This document shows positions 17,921 to 27,438 of a stretch of DNA of 64,000 bases, piece after piece. The translations under genes and the position numbers were made by a program. Each line of letters begins with the position of its first letter. Position 1 is the first letter of the stretch. The stretch is taken from contig JACKAN010000001.1 in the NCBI GenBank assembly GCA_020635055.1, forward strand, positions 248,001 through 312,000, given 5' to 3'. Source of the stretch: Pseudobdellovibrionaceae bacterium (lineage in GTDB: Bacteria > Bdellovibrionota > Bdellovibrionia > Bdellovibrionales > UBA1609). Under the pieces are notes generated by a model. It was not told where the DNA came from, did no database searches, and saw only the letters and a program-made list of their open reading frames with translations.

Positions 17921-18685
17921 ATGAAAAACAAACCTATCCCACTAAAATTATTAGCCATTTTACATCTACTGACGCCCTTCTTTAGCTTATTATTTAATTC
18001 TTTGATTATGGGAATGAGCCCATGGCTCTATACTCAAGCCCACTGGCAATCACATAGTATGATGGAACTGTTAGAGTTTTATACCTTTTTTCCGCTTGCA
18101 GGATTAATGATCTTGAGTTTTTCATCCTGGGGATATGTAGTCTACTTTGCAGTGGTTTTGTGGACATCGACTCTGAATACAATGGTTTGGTTTTATGAAT
18201 ATAGTCGCTCACCATGGATTTTGTTGAGTGCTAATCTGTTTATCATTGTAAGTGTACTATATATGCTATCCCCCAAGGTGAGGCGGATTTATATGGATCA
18301 AAATCTTAGATGGTGGAAGACTCCACGTCGTTATGCAGTAAATATTAATGAAGTAGTATTAAATAACGATGTAAGAACTGACGTGAACATTCTTAATATT
18401 TCTCAAGGGGGAGCTTTGGTACAAACAACATGGCAACCTCATCTTGGTGAAAGTTTAAGTTTATGTTTTACACTAGGTGATTTTGATTTTTCAACAGACG
18501 CAAAAGTAGTCCATCAAAAAGAGGGTTATTTTGGAGTTCAATTTTTAACTAATACAGACATTTTGACAGATGCGATTAAGTTTACTGATCTTGATCCTAT
18601 CTATCAGGAGCCAAAGTTTACAGAACAAATGCGGTGTTGGGTAAATGATCTTAAGCAGGGTCGAGGTTTATTCCCCGAAGTTTAA
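17921..18685 (+). CDS. Membrane protein with C-terminal PilZ domain
   Basis: 254 residues. Three to four membrane segments (LLAILHLLTPFFSLLFNSLI, FPLAGLMILSFSSWGYVVYF, ILLSANLFIIVSVLYML) precede a cytoplasmic PilZ domain at about 135-220. The PilZ features are an Arg cluster (RWWKTPRRYAV) and the NISQGGALV (N-x-S-x-x-G) motif, then GDFDFSTDAKVVHQ and GYFGVQFL. It probably senses cyclic-di-GMP at the inner membrane. It is convergent with the UMF1 transporter, overlapping by 4 bp. Its output is unknown. Confidence 0.85.
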   Translation: MKNKPIPLKLLAILHLLTPFFSLLFNSLIMGMSPWLYTQAHWQSHSMMELLEFYTFFPLAGLMILSFSSWGYVVYFAVVLWTSTLNTMVWFYEYSRSPWILLSANLFIIVSVLYMLSPKVRRIYMDQNLRWWKTPRRYAVNINEVVLNNDVRTDVNILNISQGGALVQTTWQPHLGESLSLCFTLGDFDFSTDAKVVHQKEGYFGVQFLTNTDILTDAIKFTDLDPIYQEPKFTEQMRCWVNDLKQGRGLFPEV

Positions 18686-19974
18686 GATTTTTTTTTGTGT
18701 ATCCAAAGTAAAGATCCACCAATTATAAAAAACACTAAAATTACAAGTATAGAAAGACGGGGATCTCCGCTGGCCATGCTTACGTAGCCTACTAATAAAG
18801 GGCCAAATATTGCTGAAGTCTTTCCCACCATATTAAAAAAACCAAAATATTCAGCTTCTTTACTGGAAGGGATAAGTTTTGAAAAGTGAGAACGACTCAG
18901 AGATTGAATGCCCCCCTGCACTAAACCAATGCCGATGGCTAGATAGTAGAATTCCGTGACCGAGGTCATTTTATAACCCCAAATTGTAATTCCACAGTAG
19001 CTAATTAAAGCTAAAAAAATGCCCTTTGTTGCTCCCCATTTCTCTCCTAGCCAACCAAAAAGTATGGCAGCAGGAAAACCAACAAATTGTGTTATCAACA
19101 GGGCTGTAATTAAATTATTAGAATCAAAGCCTAAGTTTAAGCCATAATCAACAGCCATTTTTATTATGGTGTTCACGCCATCGATATAAAAAAGGTAAGC
19201 AAGTAAGAAAAATAATGTGGATTTATTTGAAAAGAGTTCTTTAGAAGTTAGCCATAATTGATAAAAACCTCTTAATAAAAAATCCTTTTGATTTATTGTA
19301 GAATCTTTAATGGAAATAGAGTTTTCACGAACATTTAAAAATAATGGTATTGAAAACACAAACCACCAAACAGCAACCATTAGAAAACTAATTCTAACAG
19401 CTTCTGCCGAAGTAGAAAGGCCAAATGTGGATGGATTTAAAGTCATAAAAACATTGAGGGCAAAGAGAATCCCACCTCCTAAATAGCCTAGTGCAAAACC
19501 AAATCCAGATAGAAAATCAACACGATCATTTGTTGTGAGCTGAGGCAATAAAGCATCATAAAAAATATTCCCACCTAGAAAACCCAATGTAGATAAAGCA
19601 TATAGTAAAATGGCCAGTGTCCATTGGCCATAACTAACAAAATATAATCCGGCGGTAGCGATGATTCCCAAAAATGCAAAAGAAGCCAAGTAATATTTTT
19701 TTCTGTGAGATAAGTCTGCCAATACACCTAAATAGGGTGCTAACAAGGCAAGCAAAAGACTGGCTATAGAGTTTGTAATACCTAAATAAAATGTACTTTT
19801 AGTGAGAGAAGTCTCTCCGCTCCAATACTGCTTGAAAAAAAGTGGAAAGAAGCCAGCCATTACGGTAGTGGCAAATGCAGAATTGGCCCAATCATAAAGG
19901 GCCCAGGAAAAAGTGGTTTTACTAATTCTATTTGAGTTGTTCAGCCCATTTTTGCCATTGTTGTATTTGTTCAT
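18682..19974 (-). CDS. MFS transporter of the UMF1 type
   Basis: About 430 residues with 12 membrane segments. The N-terminal block TTFSWALYDWANSAFATTVM is diagnostic of the UMF1/Atg22-like group. The C-terminal half has GLVQGGIQSLSRSHFSKLIP, another hallmark of the group, followed by AEYFGFFNMVGK. These proteins are thought to move amino acids or small metabolites; the substrate is unknown. Either ATG at 19974 or 19995 could be the start; both overlap the upstream gene's 3' end by about 50-70 bp, suggesting translational coupling. Confidence 0.9.
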   Translation of the reverse strand: MNKYNNGKNGLNNSNRISKTTFSWALYDWANSAFATTVMAGFFPLFFKQYWSGETSLTKSTFYLGITNSIASLLLALLAPYLGVLADLSHRKKYYLASFAFLGIIATAGLYFVSYGQWTLAILLYALSTLGFLGGNIFYDALLPQLTTNDRVDFLSGFGFALGYLGGGILFALNVFMTLNPSTFGLSTSAEAVRISFLMVAVWWFVFSIPLFLNVRENSISIKDSTINQKDFLLRGFYQLWLTSKELFSNKSTLFFLLAYLFYIDGVNTIIKMAVDYGLNLGFDSNNLITALLITQFVGFPAAILFGWLGEKWGATKGIFLALISYCGITIWGYKMTSVTEFYYLAIGIGLVQGGIQSLSRSHFSKLIPSSKEAEYFGFFNMVGKTSAIFGPLLVGYVSMASGDPRLSILVILVFFIIGGSLLWIHKKKS

Positions 19975-21055
19975 CAAATTTCTCGGGTTTATCAAGGCTA
20001 AGTAAGGGGCCTTTAGGATTCATAATTCTTAATGCTTTAGTGATTTCTACTTGTAACTCTAGATCTTCAGTTCGATGTAAACTACTGGCCAACACTTTAA
20101 GGTTTTCATTGGTAGGCTTATTTTTGATATTAGCAAGAACTATTAATTTTAATGAGTTATCATCATCTGGGTCTAACAGGATTTTATGATATACTTGTTT
20201 TATGGGTAGTGTCCACGTAGGACCTAAACGTTGTATAGCTTGACTGCGTTGTTCCTTATCTAGTTTTTTATCAGAAATTGTAAGTAGAAGGGCATTGTAT
20301 TTGCTTAACCACAATTCTGGTTTGAAGTCATCGAACAATGCCCAGGCTGAAGAGGCGACTAACCATTTAGCTTTTGGTATTTTAACAGCCCAAAAATTTC
20401 TACCCACTAAATAGAATGAGAAGATTTCACGACCTGTTCGAATTTCAAATTGCTTTTTTTCTTTTGCGAACGCAAGGTGATATCTTTTATCTATTGGGAA
20501 TTCTTTTAAGGAGTCTAAGACTCGCGAAAAGTAATCCCAATCTATGTATTTATTATCGATATTCTGTTGCCATTCTGAGTTTTTCTTTTCAAAATCAAAA
20601 ACTAATTTTCCATCAAAATAGACCTGCAATTTATCTTTTATAGGAAGAGTAGAATTGACTTCTCCAATAAACCAATTTCTATGGAGGGGTAAGTGGGCTA
20701 AGCCCTCTTTCATAATGTACAAACATTTGTTATTACTATTGTCTCTGACATATGATTTCTCGACAAAAAAATCACGTGTCATTTTTTTTTCTTTTATGTG
20801 AGCTGTTATTGTAGCTGTAGGTTTATTGCCCAAGTCTTGAGGGCACTGTACATCATATTCTGTGTCATCGTTAAATATTTGCTCAAAATCATTGAACACA
20901 CCGGGATTCACTTCTCGATTCCCGATTGTGTATTTCCCTTCTTTTTTAGTGATGGAAAAAGTATCAAACAGGGTTTTGAATTCCCACTGACTTGTTTCTG
21001 AGGCGAATGTAGAAAAAGAAAACAAAAGTAAATTAATTATAATGAAGCGGGCCAT
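19928..21055 (-). CDS. Exported protein, HEAT-like C-terminus, unknown function
   Basis: 375 residues with a signal peptide (MARFIIINLLLFSFSTFAS) after GGGGGAGGG. The middle is beta-rich without a known family. Residues about 255-360 form helical pairs with HEAT-like spacing (RSQAIQRLGPTWTLPIKQVY, SLKLIVLANIKNKPTNENLK, EVQITKAL-like repeats). Two Cys (DVQCPQD, NKCLYI) could pair in the periplasm. It overlaps the UMF1 transporter gene, so the two form an operon. Function unknown. Confidence 0.65.
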   Translation of the reverse strand: MARFIIINLLLFSFSTFASETSQWEFKTLFDTFSITKKEGKYTIGNREVNPGVFNDFEQIFNDDTEYDVQCPQDLGNKPTATITAHIKEKKMTRDFFVEKSYVRDNSNNKCLYIMKEGLAHLPLHRNWFIGEVNSTLPIKDKLQVYFDGKLVFDFEKKNSEWQQNIDNKYIDWDYFSRVLDSLKEFPIDKRYHLAFAKEKKQFEIRTGREIFSFYLVGRNFWAVKIPKAKWLVASSAWALFDDFKPELWLSKYNALLLTISDKKLDKEQRSQAIQRLGPTWTLPIKQVYHKILLDPDDDNSLKLIVLANIKNKPTNENLKVLASSLHRTEDLELQVEITKALRIMNPKGPLLSLDKPEKFDEQIQQWQKWAEQLK

Positions 21056-21159
21056 AAACCCTCCCCCTAAAGTGTTTTATCTATTTAAATTTTCACATAA
21101 AAAGAAAAAGACTTCAAATGTTTAAAAAAGGATAGCTATTATTATCATAGATATTAATT

Positions 21160-21801
21160 TTAACTGACTAAAAACAGTTCTACGAGATGCTGAGCGACTT
21201 TTTCTCTTTCTTCAGCTTGTTTTAATGTTCGTTGATAAGCTTTTTCTTTAATATGGTCCATTCGCATTTGACTGGAAAGGCAACCAAAAAAAAGACTGCC
21301 CAGTATAAATGGATCTTTCTTGTTGTTTACAAAGTTCTTCTTTTGAGCCATTTCAAAATAATGGATGAGCAACTCAAATATTTTTAAAAAGGTCTGCTTA
21401 AAAACTTTTTCAGCAGGGGAGTGAATTTTGTCATACTCACGAACTATTATCAATCCCGCATCTCGGTCCTCTGTATATAGAGAAAAAAGATTATTAATTA
21501 ACATTTGCAACCGGACTTTAAACTCTTCAAGGCTACTCACATCGATCAATACTTCTTTAGCAAACTTTAAATGATTTTTCCCTATTTCGCGGAGGCACTC
21601 GACGTAAAGCCCCTCCTTGCTTTCAAAGTAATAACTGATCATACTAGAATTCACATGGGCTTCGTTGGCGATATCTCTTATGGATGTGCCACTCAAACCC
21701 TTAAGAGCGAACTGTTTTTTTGCCGCTTTTAAGAGTTGTTTTTTTACATCAGGACGAACAGTTTTCCGATGTGTTTTGTTTTGAGACGTTTTTACCCTCA
21801 T
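21160..21801 (-). CDS. TetR/AcrR-family regulator
   Basis: 213 residues. The N-terminal HTH is LLKAAKKQFALKGLSGTSIR, then DIANEAHVNSSMISYYFESKEGLYVECL (about 23-70), a textbook TetR domain. The C-terminal ligand domain is 130 residues of helices. It is divergent from fadE with about 100 bp between, and so is a candidate FadR-like regulator of fatty-acid oxidation, as for many TetR regulators next to acyl-CoA dehydrogenase genes. Targets are inferred from position. Confidence 0.9.
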   Translation of the reverse strand: MRVKTSQNKTHRKTVRPDVKKQLLKAAKKQFALKGLSGTSIRDIANEAHVNSSMISYYFESKEGLYVECLREIGKNHLKFAKEVLIDVSSLEEFKVRLQMLINNLFSLYTEDRDAGLIIVREYDKIHSPAEKVFKQTFLKIFELLIHYFEMAQKKNFVNNKKDPFILGSLFFGCLSSQMRMDHIKEKAYQRTLKQAEEREKVAQHLVELFLVS

Positions 21802-21901
21802 ATGCTTTATTATTAATCAAACAGTTTAAAAATTCAATCAAATGATTGAATCCTCTCATTTTGAGTTATATACTAATAAAGTCATATTTATGGAGGAGTT
21901 T

Positions 21902-24427
21902 ATGGAATTACTAGAAATGTACTCTGGTGTGTTTTTAAACAATTTAGCTGCCGCGTCTATTGGAACTGTGCTTTTTGTTACAGCAATGGGTTACTTGGGA
22001 TTTCCTTTTTGGCTTTGGACCATAGTCCTGTCTGGGATTATGTTTGGCTTTGGTGTCCCCTCTGTTGTTATTGTTTTGTTTATTGCACTCTCCTTGGTTT
22101 TTATTATTCCTCCTTTAAGACAAGTTTTGGTTTCATCTGGAGTTATGAAGCTTTTTAAAGTAATGAAATTCATTCCACAAATTTCAGAGACGGAAAGAAC
22201 AGCGCTGGAAGCTGGAGTCGTCTGGGCAGAGGCTGAGCTTTTTTCTGGTAAACCTAATTTTAAGAAATTAATGAGCGAGCCATCTCCAAAGTTAACTACT
22301 GAAGAACAGGCATTTTTAGACGGCCCGGTTGAAGAGCTTTGTAAAATGATAGATGCCTGGCAAGTTTATAGATTAAGAAACATACCCGATAATATTATGG
22401 ATTTTATTAAGAATAATAAATTTTTGGGGATGATTATTCCCACAGAATATGGAGGCTTGGGTTTTTCTAATTTATTACACAGTGAAGTGATTCAAAAAAT
22501 TTCAACTCGTTCGATTACTGCTTCTATCACAGTTATGGTGCCCAATTCTTTAGGACCTGCTGAACTTTTAGTACACTATGGAACAGATGAACAAAAGAAA
22601 AGTTGGTTACCACGTTTGGCTGAAGGTAAAGAGATGCCATGTTTTGGACTCACAGAACCACAAGCGGGGAGTGATGCGGGATCAATAGTTTCTTCTGGTG
22701 TCCTTTTCAAAGGTGAAGATGGAAAAATATATTTAAAACTCAATTGGAACAAGCGATGGATTACATTGGCGGCTATTTCCTCAGTCATTGGTTTAGCTTT
22801 TAAACTCAGAGACCCCGAAAACCTATTGGGACGGGGAGAAGATTTAGGAATTACTTGTGCTTTAATTCCAGCAAATACAAAAGGCGTAGTTTTAGGTTTG
22901 CGCCACGATCCACTGTCTATCCCTTTTTACAACTGCCCAACAGAGGGACATGATGTTGTACTTGTCGCCAATGATGCAATTATTGGTGGTTTGGATAAGG
23001 CTGGTCATGGTTGGAAGATGTTAATGGAATCTTTAGGTGCTGGCAGAGGTATATCACTTCCTGCACAAAGCACTGGGGGAATGAAGCTTTTTGGTCTGTT
23101 TAGCCTCGGCTCATGCAACTAGCTAAGAAAGCAGTTTGGAATGCCTATTGGAAAGTTCGAAGGTGTTGAAGAACCGTTGGCAAGAATTGCTGGAAAGGCT
23201 TATTTTGCGGAGGCCATGAGGCGCTATACATTGAGTGCCTTAGACCAGGGAATTAAACCGCCAGTTGTAACAGCAATAGCAAAATACAATGCCACCGAAT
23301 GGTATCGTTCTGCGGTGAATGACGCCATGGATATTATGGGAGGGGCAGCTATTTCTTTGGGACCTAGAAATGCAATTGCTGAGGGTTATATTGCAGCTCC
23401 CATTTCTATTACTGTGGAAGGTGCAAATATATTAACTCGAACGCTTATGATTTTTGGTCAAGGAGCATTAAGGGCTCATCCTTATGCATTTAAAGAAATT
23501 TATGCCTTAGAAAAAAATGATGTAAAAGCTTTTGACCGTGCTTTTTGGGGTCACATTGGACATATTTTTCGCAATTTATTTAGAGCTAAGGTTTTGTCTT
23601 GGACGCGAGGATGGTTGATTTTTGGACATGGTGATAATGTTACAAGAAGATATTATCAAAAATTAGCATGGGCCTCAGCTTATTTTGCTACTATGGCTGA
23701 TATTGCGATGGGTGTTCTTGGGGGCAAACTAAAATTTAAAGAAAAGCTCACCGGTCGATATGCAGATGTACTTTCTTGGATGTACACAGCAACTGCTGTC
23801 TTGCACCGTTATGAATCAGAAGGGAGGCGTAAAGAAGATACACCCTTTGTTCATTATTCAATGCAAGTGGCCTTTGACAATATTCAAAAGTCTTTTGAAG
23901 GAATATTGGCAAATTTTGAGGGGCCATTTTTTCTTCGCTGGTTAATGCGAGGTCCAGTTTTTTGGTTTGCGAGCCTTAACAAAATGGGTGTCGAGCCAAG
24001 AGATGACTTGACCCATGAGCTAGCAAAATTAATTCAGGAAGATGGAGAACAAAGAGATCGAATTACTCAAGGTATGTTTATTCCTAAACTTGAAACAGAG
24101 GCTTTAGGGCGCTATGAAAAAGCATTTAAAACTATTAAAAAGAGTGAAGACATTGATACGAAAATCCGCAGAGCTATACGTAAGAAAATTCTTCCTAAAA
24201 AACGCAGTCGCGATTTGCTTGAGATAGCCCTAGAAAAGGGAGTGATTACGGTGGAAGAACAAAAAATATTACAATTGAGTGAAGAATTGAGGTGGGATGC
24301 TATTCAAGTGGATGTGTTCACTGAAGACGAGTTTGTGAATGCCACTCAGGTTAGAGCCAAGCTTATTAATGAAGCTGGAAAAGGCGCATGCCCCGTAACG
24401 ACTACGGCCCCAAGGGTCGCTCATTAA
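21902..24427 (+). pseudogene. fadE: FadE-type acyl-CoA dehydrogenase interrupted by an in-frame TAG
   Basis: The start at 21902 (MELLEMYSG) has GGAGG five bases upstream. The protein would be about 840 residues, like E. coli FadE (814), with N-terminal membrane segments, the ACAD domain (FGLTEPQAGSDAGS, PTEYGGLGF) and the long FadE C-terminal domain (HSMQVAFDNIQKSFEGI-type). It catalyses the first step of beta-oxidation and passes electrons to ETF. One TAG at 23120-23122 lies in the same frame as both halves. Around it (23101-23122) the +1 frame reads ASAHAT, matching what the family should have there, so small compensating indels, not a point mutation, made the stop. It could also be a sequencing error. 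Confidence 0.88.
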
Positions 24428-24465
24428 AACATTTATCCTTTAACTAAAAGCTTAGTTTAGGACAC

Positions 24466-24497
24466 AAAAAAGCCACATGTAAAATGTGGCTTTTTTT
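24466..24497 (+). terminator. Rho-independent terminator after fadE
   Basis: AGCCACAT (24471-24478) pairs with ATGTGGCT (24484-24491), with A6 before and T7 after. It lies between convergent fadE and rpmE2 and can serve both directions. Confidence 0.88.
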
Positions 24498-24522
24498 AAT
24501 TTGATATAATTTAAAAGAAAAA

Positions 24523-24777
24523 TTAATCTTTTTTGCGACGAACACCATATTTCTTTTTAAACTTCTCGGCTCTACCTTCTGTATCAATCAGTCGTTGTTT
24601 ACCTGTGTAAAAAGGGTGAGATTGACTAGAAATATCCACTGTCACTAACGGATAAGTTTTTCCATCAATTTCAATGGTATCTTTTGCGCGAACGGTGGAT
24701 TTAGTAATTAATGTCCAGTCACATGAAACATCTTTAAAACAGACACTGCGAAACTCTGGATGGATTCCTTCTTTCAT
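24523..24777 (-). CDS. rpmE2: Ribosomal protein L31, type B
   Basis: 84 residues; GAGAGG precedes the ATG. MKEGIHPEFRSVCFKDVSCD and the YPLVTVDISSQSHPFYTGKQ block are L31. The four-Cys zinc site of type A is absent (only single Cys at VCF and SCD), so this is the zinc-free B form. In other bacteria the B form is often Zur-regulated as a substitute under zinc starvation; here no Zur box was identified and it may be the only L31. Confidence 0.95.
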   Translation of the reverse strand: MKEGIHPEFRSVCFKDVSCDWTLITKSTVRAKDTIEIDGKTYPLVTVDISSQSHPFYTGKQRLIDTEGRAEKFKKKYGVRRKKD

Positions 24778-24996
24778 AAATTATACCTCTCAAAGTCCGA
24801 CACACTAACAAAACAAGTAAGTCTTAGCAAGTTTTAAGTATCCCAAATTGCTCACTATTTTAATCAAGGCTTTGAAGTGTAACTAATTCAATAAAAACAT
24901 AGGCTTACAGGGATACTTTACAAGATAGCTTTGACAATTTTTCGTCCGAGATGTCAACGGCTTTTATGGAAAATTAAAATTGTATCGGGCATATTA
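24778..24996. other. Spacer upstream of the ncRNA candidate
   Basis: No protein-like frame. It presumably carries the rpmE2 promoter on the minus strand and the candidate RNA's promoter on the plus strand; a TTGACA lies near 24932 and an AT-rich CATATTA near 24990. Confidence 0.4.
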
Positions 24997-25158
24997 GGGG
25001 GAAGAAGAGTTTACTGAGAAGGAGCTCTTCAGGGGGAGAGGGAAAAGGATAGAATCCAAAGTGTGGTTTTCGAGGGGAGAATCACACTTAATGTGAAACT
25101 ATTCTGTAGGTGTAAAAACCTAAGTACGTACCTGTGGGGGGCCCTTGTGGCCCCTTTT
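24997..25158 (+). ncRNA. Candidate structured small RNA with terminator
   Basis: No coding frame is seen here, yet the strand folds into four hairpins in a row: GAAGAG/CTCTTC (25004-25030), an 11-bp stem with GAGGG loop (25061-25087), AGGT/ACCT (25108-25121) and a strong terminator GGGGCC-CTTGT-GGCCCC (25138-25154) followed by TTTT. The terminator only works on the plus strand, where no upstream protein gene exists, so it must end an RNA. Its 3' end overlaps the last bases of the convergent prolyl aminopeptidase gene. It does not match what I know of 6S, SRP, RNase P or tmRNA. Confidence 0.5.
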
Positions 25159-26104
25159 ATAGATCTTTATACAAATCCATTAATTCTATTAATTTTTTTG
25201 CAATTCCAGGCTCTGACAAGGAGTGTCCAGCATCAGGTATTATAAATAGTTGAGATTGAGACCAAGCCTTGTGTAAATCCCAAGCGCTTTGAGTCGGACA
25301 AACAACATCATAGCGGCCTTGAACAATCACGCCAGGGATATTTTTAATCTTGTCAATATTATCTAATATAAAGTTCTCAGAGGGCATAAAAATATTATTT
25401 ATAAAATAATGACATTCAATTCGAGCAAAAGCTTCAGCAAAGAAGTCTGTACTAAAAGCTGACATCATATCTTCATCTTGAAAAAGTTTAGAAGTTGCCG
25501 CCTCCCATATGCTCCAGGTTTTTGCTGCGGCCATTCTAATAGAAGCATCTTCACTGGTAAGTCTTTTGTAATAGGCTTTAACAAAATCATGGCGTTCATC
25601 TATAGGTATAAAATCTCTATAAGATTCCCAGGCATCTGGAAAAATGTTGGAAGCCCCCTCTTGATAAAACCATTTTATTTCTTGAGGCCGACAAAGAAAA
25701 ATACCTCTAAGGGCAAGGGCTTTAACTGAAGCAGGGTGGTGTATTGCGTAACATAAAGCCAGCGTGCTTCCCCAACTGCCACCAAAAACAATCCACTTAT
25801 CAATTTTAAAAAACTTGCGAATGACTTCGATATCAGAAACTAGATTATGGGTAGTATTTTCTCGCAAATCAGCATGGGGAGTACTGTTACCGGCCCCTCT
25901 TTGATCAAAAAGTATGACACGATAATGTTTTGGATCAAAAAAGCGACGGTAAAAACTATGAATCCCACCACCTGGTCCACCATGAAGAAAAACCACAGGG
26001 GATCCTTCTGGATTTCCTACTTCTTCTATATAGATCTCGTGTATATCAGAAACTTTCAGTCGATGAGTTTTATAGGGTTCAATTTCTGGGTATAAATATT
26101 CCAT
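25157..26104 (-). CDS. pip: Prolyl aminopeptidase (proline iminopeptidase)
   Basis: 315 residues, alpha/beta-hydrolase peptidase family S33. The oxyanion block is VVFLHGGPGGG (38-48), then ILFDQRGAGNSTPH. The nucleophile elbow GGSWGS (Ser about 110), the acid VVQGRYDVVCP (Asp about 266) and the His in DAGHSLSEPG (about 294) complete the triad. It removes N-terminal proline from peptides in the cytoplasm. Four bases separate it from the upstream thiolase gene, so they are one operon. Confidence 0.95.
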   Translation of the reverse strand: MEYLYPEIEPYKTHRLKVSDIHEIYIEEVGNPEGSPVVFLHGGPGGGIHSFYRRFFDPKHYRVILFDQRGAGNSTPHADLRENTTHNLVSDIEVIRKFFKIDKWIVFGGSWGSTLALCYAIHHPASVKALALRGIFLCRPQEIKWFYQEGASNIFPDAWESYRDFIPIDERHDFVKAYYKRLTSEDASIRMAAAKTWSIWEAATSKLFQDEDMMSAFSTDFFAEAFARIECHYFINNIFMPSENFILDNIDKIKNIPGVIVQGRYDVVCPTQSAWDLHKAWSQSQLFIIPDAGHSLSEPGIAKKLIELMDLYKDL

Positions 26105-26108
26105 TCAC

Positions 26109-27377
26109 TTACCTTTCAATAATTGCGGTAACTCCCATGCCACCGGCAGTACAAATGGAAATCAGTCCACGACCTGAACCTTTTTGTTTAAGCATTTTAG
26201 CTAAACCGCCAACGATTCTGGCTCCCGTTGCAGCAAAAGGATGACCCATGGCTAAACTTCCACCTTTCACATTCATTTTATTGCGATCAATAGAGCCCAT
26301 GGCTTTGGTTAAACCTAATTTTTCTTTACAAAATTTTTCAGATTCCCAGGCCTTAAGAGTGCATAATAATTGAGCTGCAAAAGCCTCGTGGATTTCATAA
26401 AAATCGAAATCCTGTAAACTTAATCCATTGCGTGCAAGTAGGCGAGGAACAGCATATGCTGGTGCCATTAGTAATCCCTCACTTTTAATATAATCAACAG
26501 CAGCGACTTCACCGTCGACAAAATAGGCTTGAACTTCTAAGCCATTTTCTTTTGCCCATTCTTCTGAACCTAAAAGTACTGCTGCGGCACCATCTGTTAG
26601 TGCAGTGCTATTTCCTGCCGTCAATGTGCCCTTACCACTTTTTCTATCAAAGGCAGGTTTAAGTTTGGCTAGTTGCTCCAAAGTGGTATCTGGCCTAAGG
26701 ATGCCATCGCGATTGGAGCCTTTAAATGAAGTTATTAAATCGAGGTAGAAGTTTTCATCATAAGCTTTTGCTGCCTTTTGATGGCTTTCACTGGCAATTT
26801 GATCCTGCTCTTCCCGAGAAACTTTCCATTCTTTGGCCATGACTTCACAACTTTGTCCCATACTCAAGCCTGTACGAGGTTCAATGACACCTGGAAATAC
26901 TGGAATAAAATGTTTAGGGCGCAATTTTAAAAAAGGCTTAGCTTTTTCCCAACCAGATCGGCCACGATAACTTTCTAAAACAAGATTTGTAAAAGCCTTA
27001 CCATAGACAATGGGCAAATCACTATTGGTGTCGGTCCCACCGGCAATACCACTTTCTATTTGACCCAATTTTATCTTATTAGAGATATTAATTGTGGCCT
27101 CTAAACTTGTGCCACAGGCCTGTTGTAAATCATTGGCTGGAGTTTCTGGAGATAAGCCAGAACCTATTGTGCATTCACGTGCTAGGTTCCAATCTTTGCT
27201 GTGTTTCATTACTGCACCAACAACTACCTCACCCAGTCTTTTGTTTCTTAGGTTGTATTCATGAACCAAATTTTTAAGGACTTCTGTCATGAGTTCTTGA
27301 TTATTAATAGACATATACTTGGTCATTGATTTAACAAAAGGAATGCGGCTTGAGCCTAAGATGGCAGCTTTTTTCAT
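26109..27377 (-). CDS. Acetyl-CoA C-acyltransferase (FadI-like thiolase)
   Basis: 422 residues from the ATG at 27377 (MKKAAILGSSRIP), preceded by AGGAGA; a longer frame reaches 27401. Catalytic Cys in LQQACGTSLEATINI (about 90), His in KGGSLAMGHPFAATGAR (about 376) and second Cys in SICTAGGMGVTA (about 411). It performs the last step of beta-oxidation, releasing acetyl-CoA. The length and the GxCTAGGMG C-terminus suit the FadI/trifunctional beta class. It leads an operon with pip. Confidence 0.93.
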   Translation of the reverse strand: MKKAAILGSSRIPFVKSMTKYMSINNQELMTEVLKNLVHEYNLRNKRLGEVVVGAVMKHSKDWNLARECTIGSGLSPETPANDLQQACGTSLEATINISNKIKLGQIESGIAGGTDTNSDLPIVYGKAFTNLVLESYRGRSGWEKAKPFLKLRPKHFIPVFPGVIEPRTGLSMGQSCEVMAKEWKVSREEQDQIASESHQKAAKAYDENFYLDLITSFKGSNRDGILRPDTTLEQLAKLKPAFDRKSGKGTLTAGNSTALTDGAAAVLLGSEEWAKENGLEVQAYFVDGEVAAVDYIKSEGLLMAPAYAVPRLLARNGLSLQDFDFYEIHEAFAAQLLCTLKAWESEKFCKEKLGLTKAMGSIDRNKMNVKGGSLAMGHPFAATGARIVGGLAKMLKQKGSGRGLISICTAGGMGVTAIIER

Positions 27378-27438
27378 GTGAGGTCTCCTCTTCACTTTCA
27401 ATTTAAAACAGTGTAGTCTTTTGCTTTAGGAGTGTCTA

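Noticed and set aside
24997..25158. Assigning the RNA candidate to 6S, SRP, RNase P or tmRNA
   Set aside because: None of the hallmark segments of those RNAs was seen; the assignment was left open.
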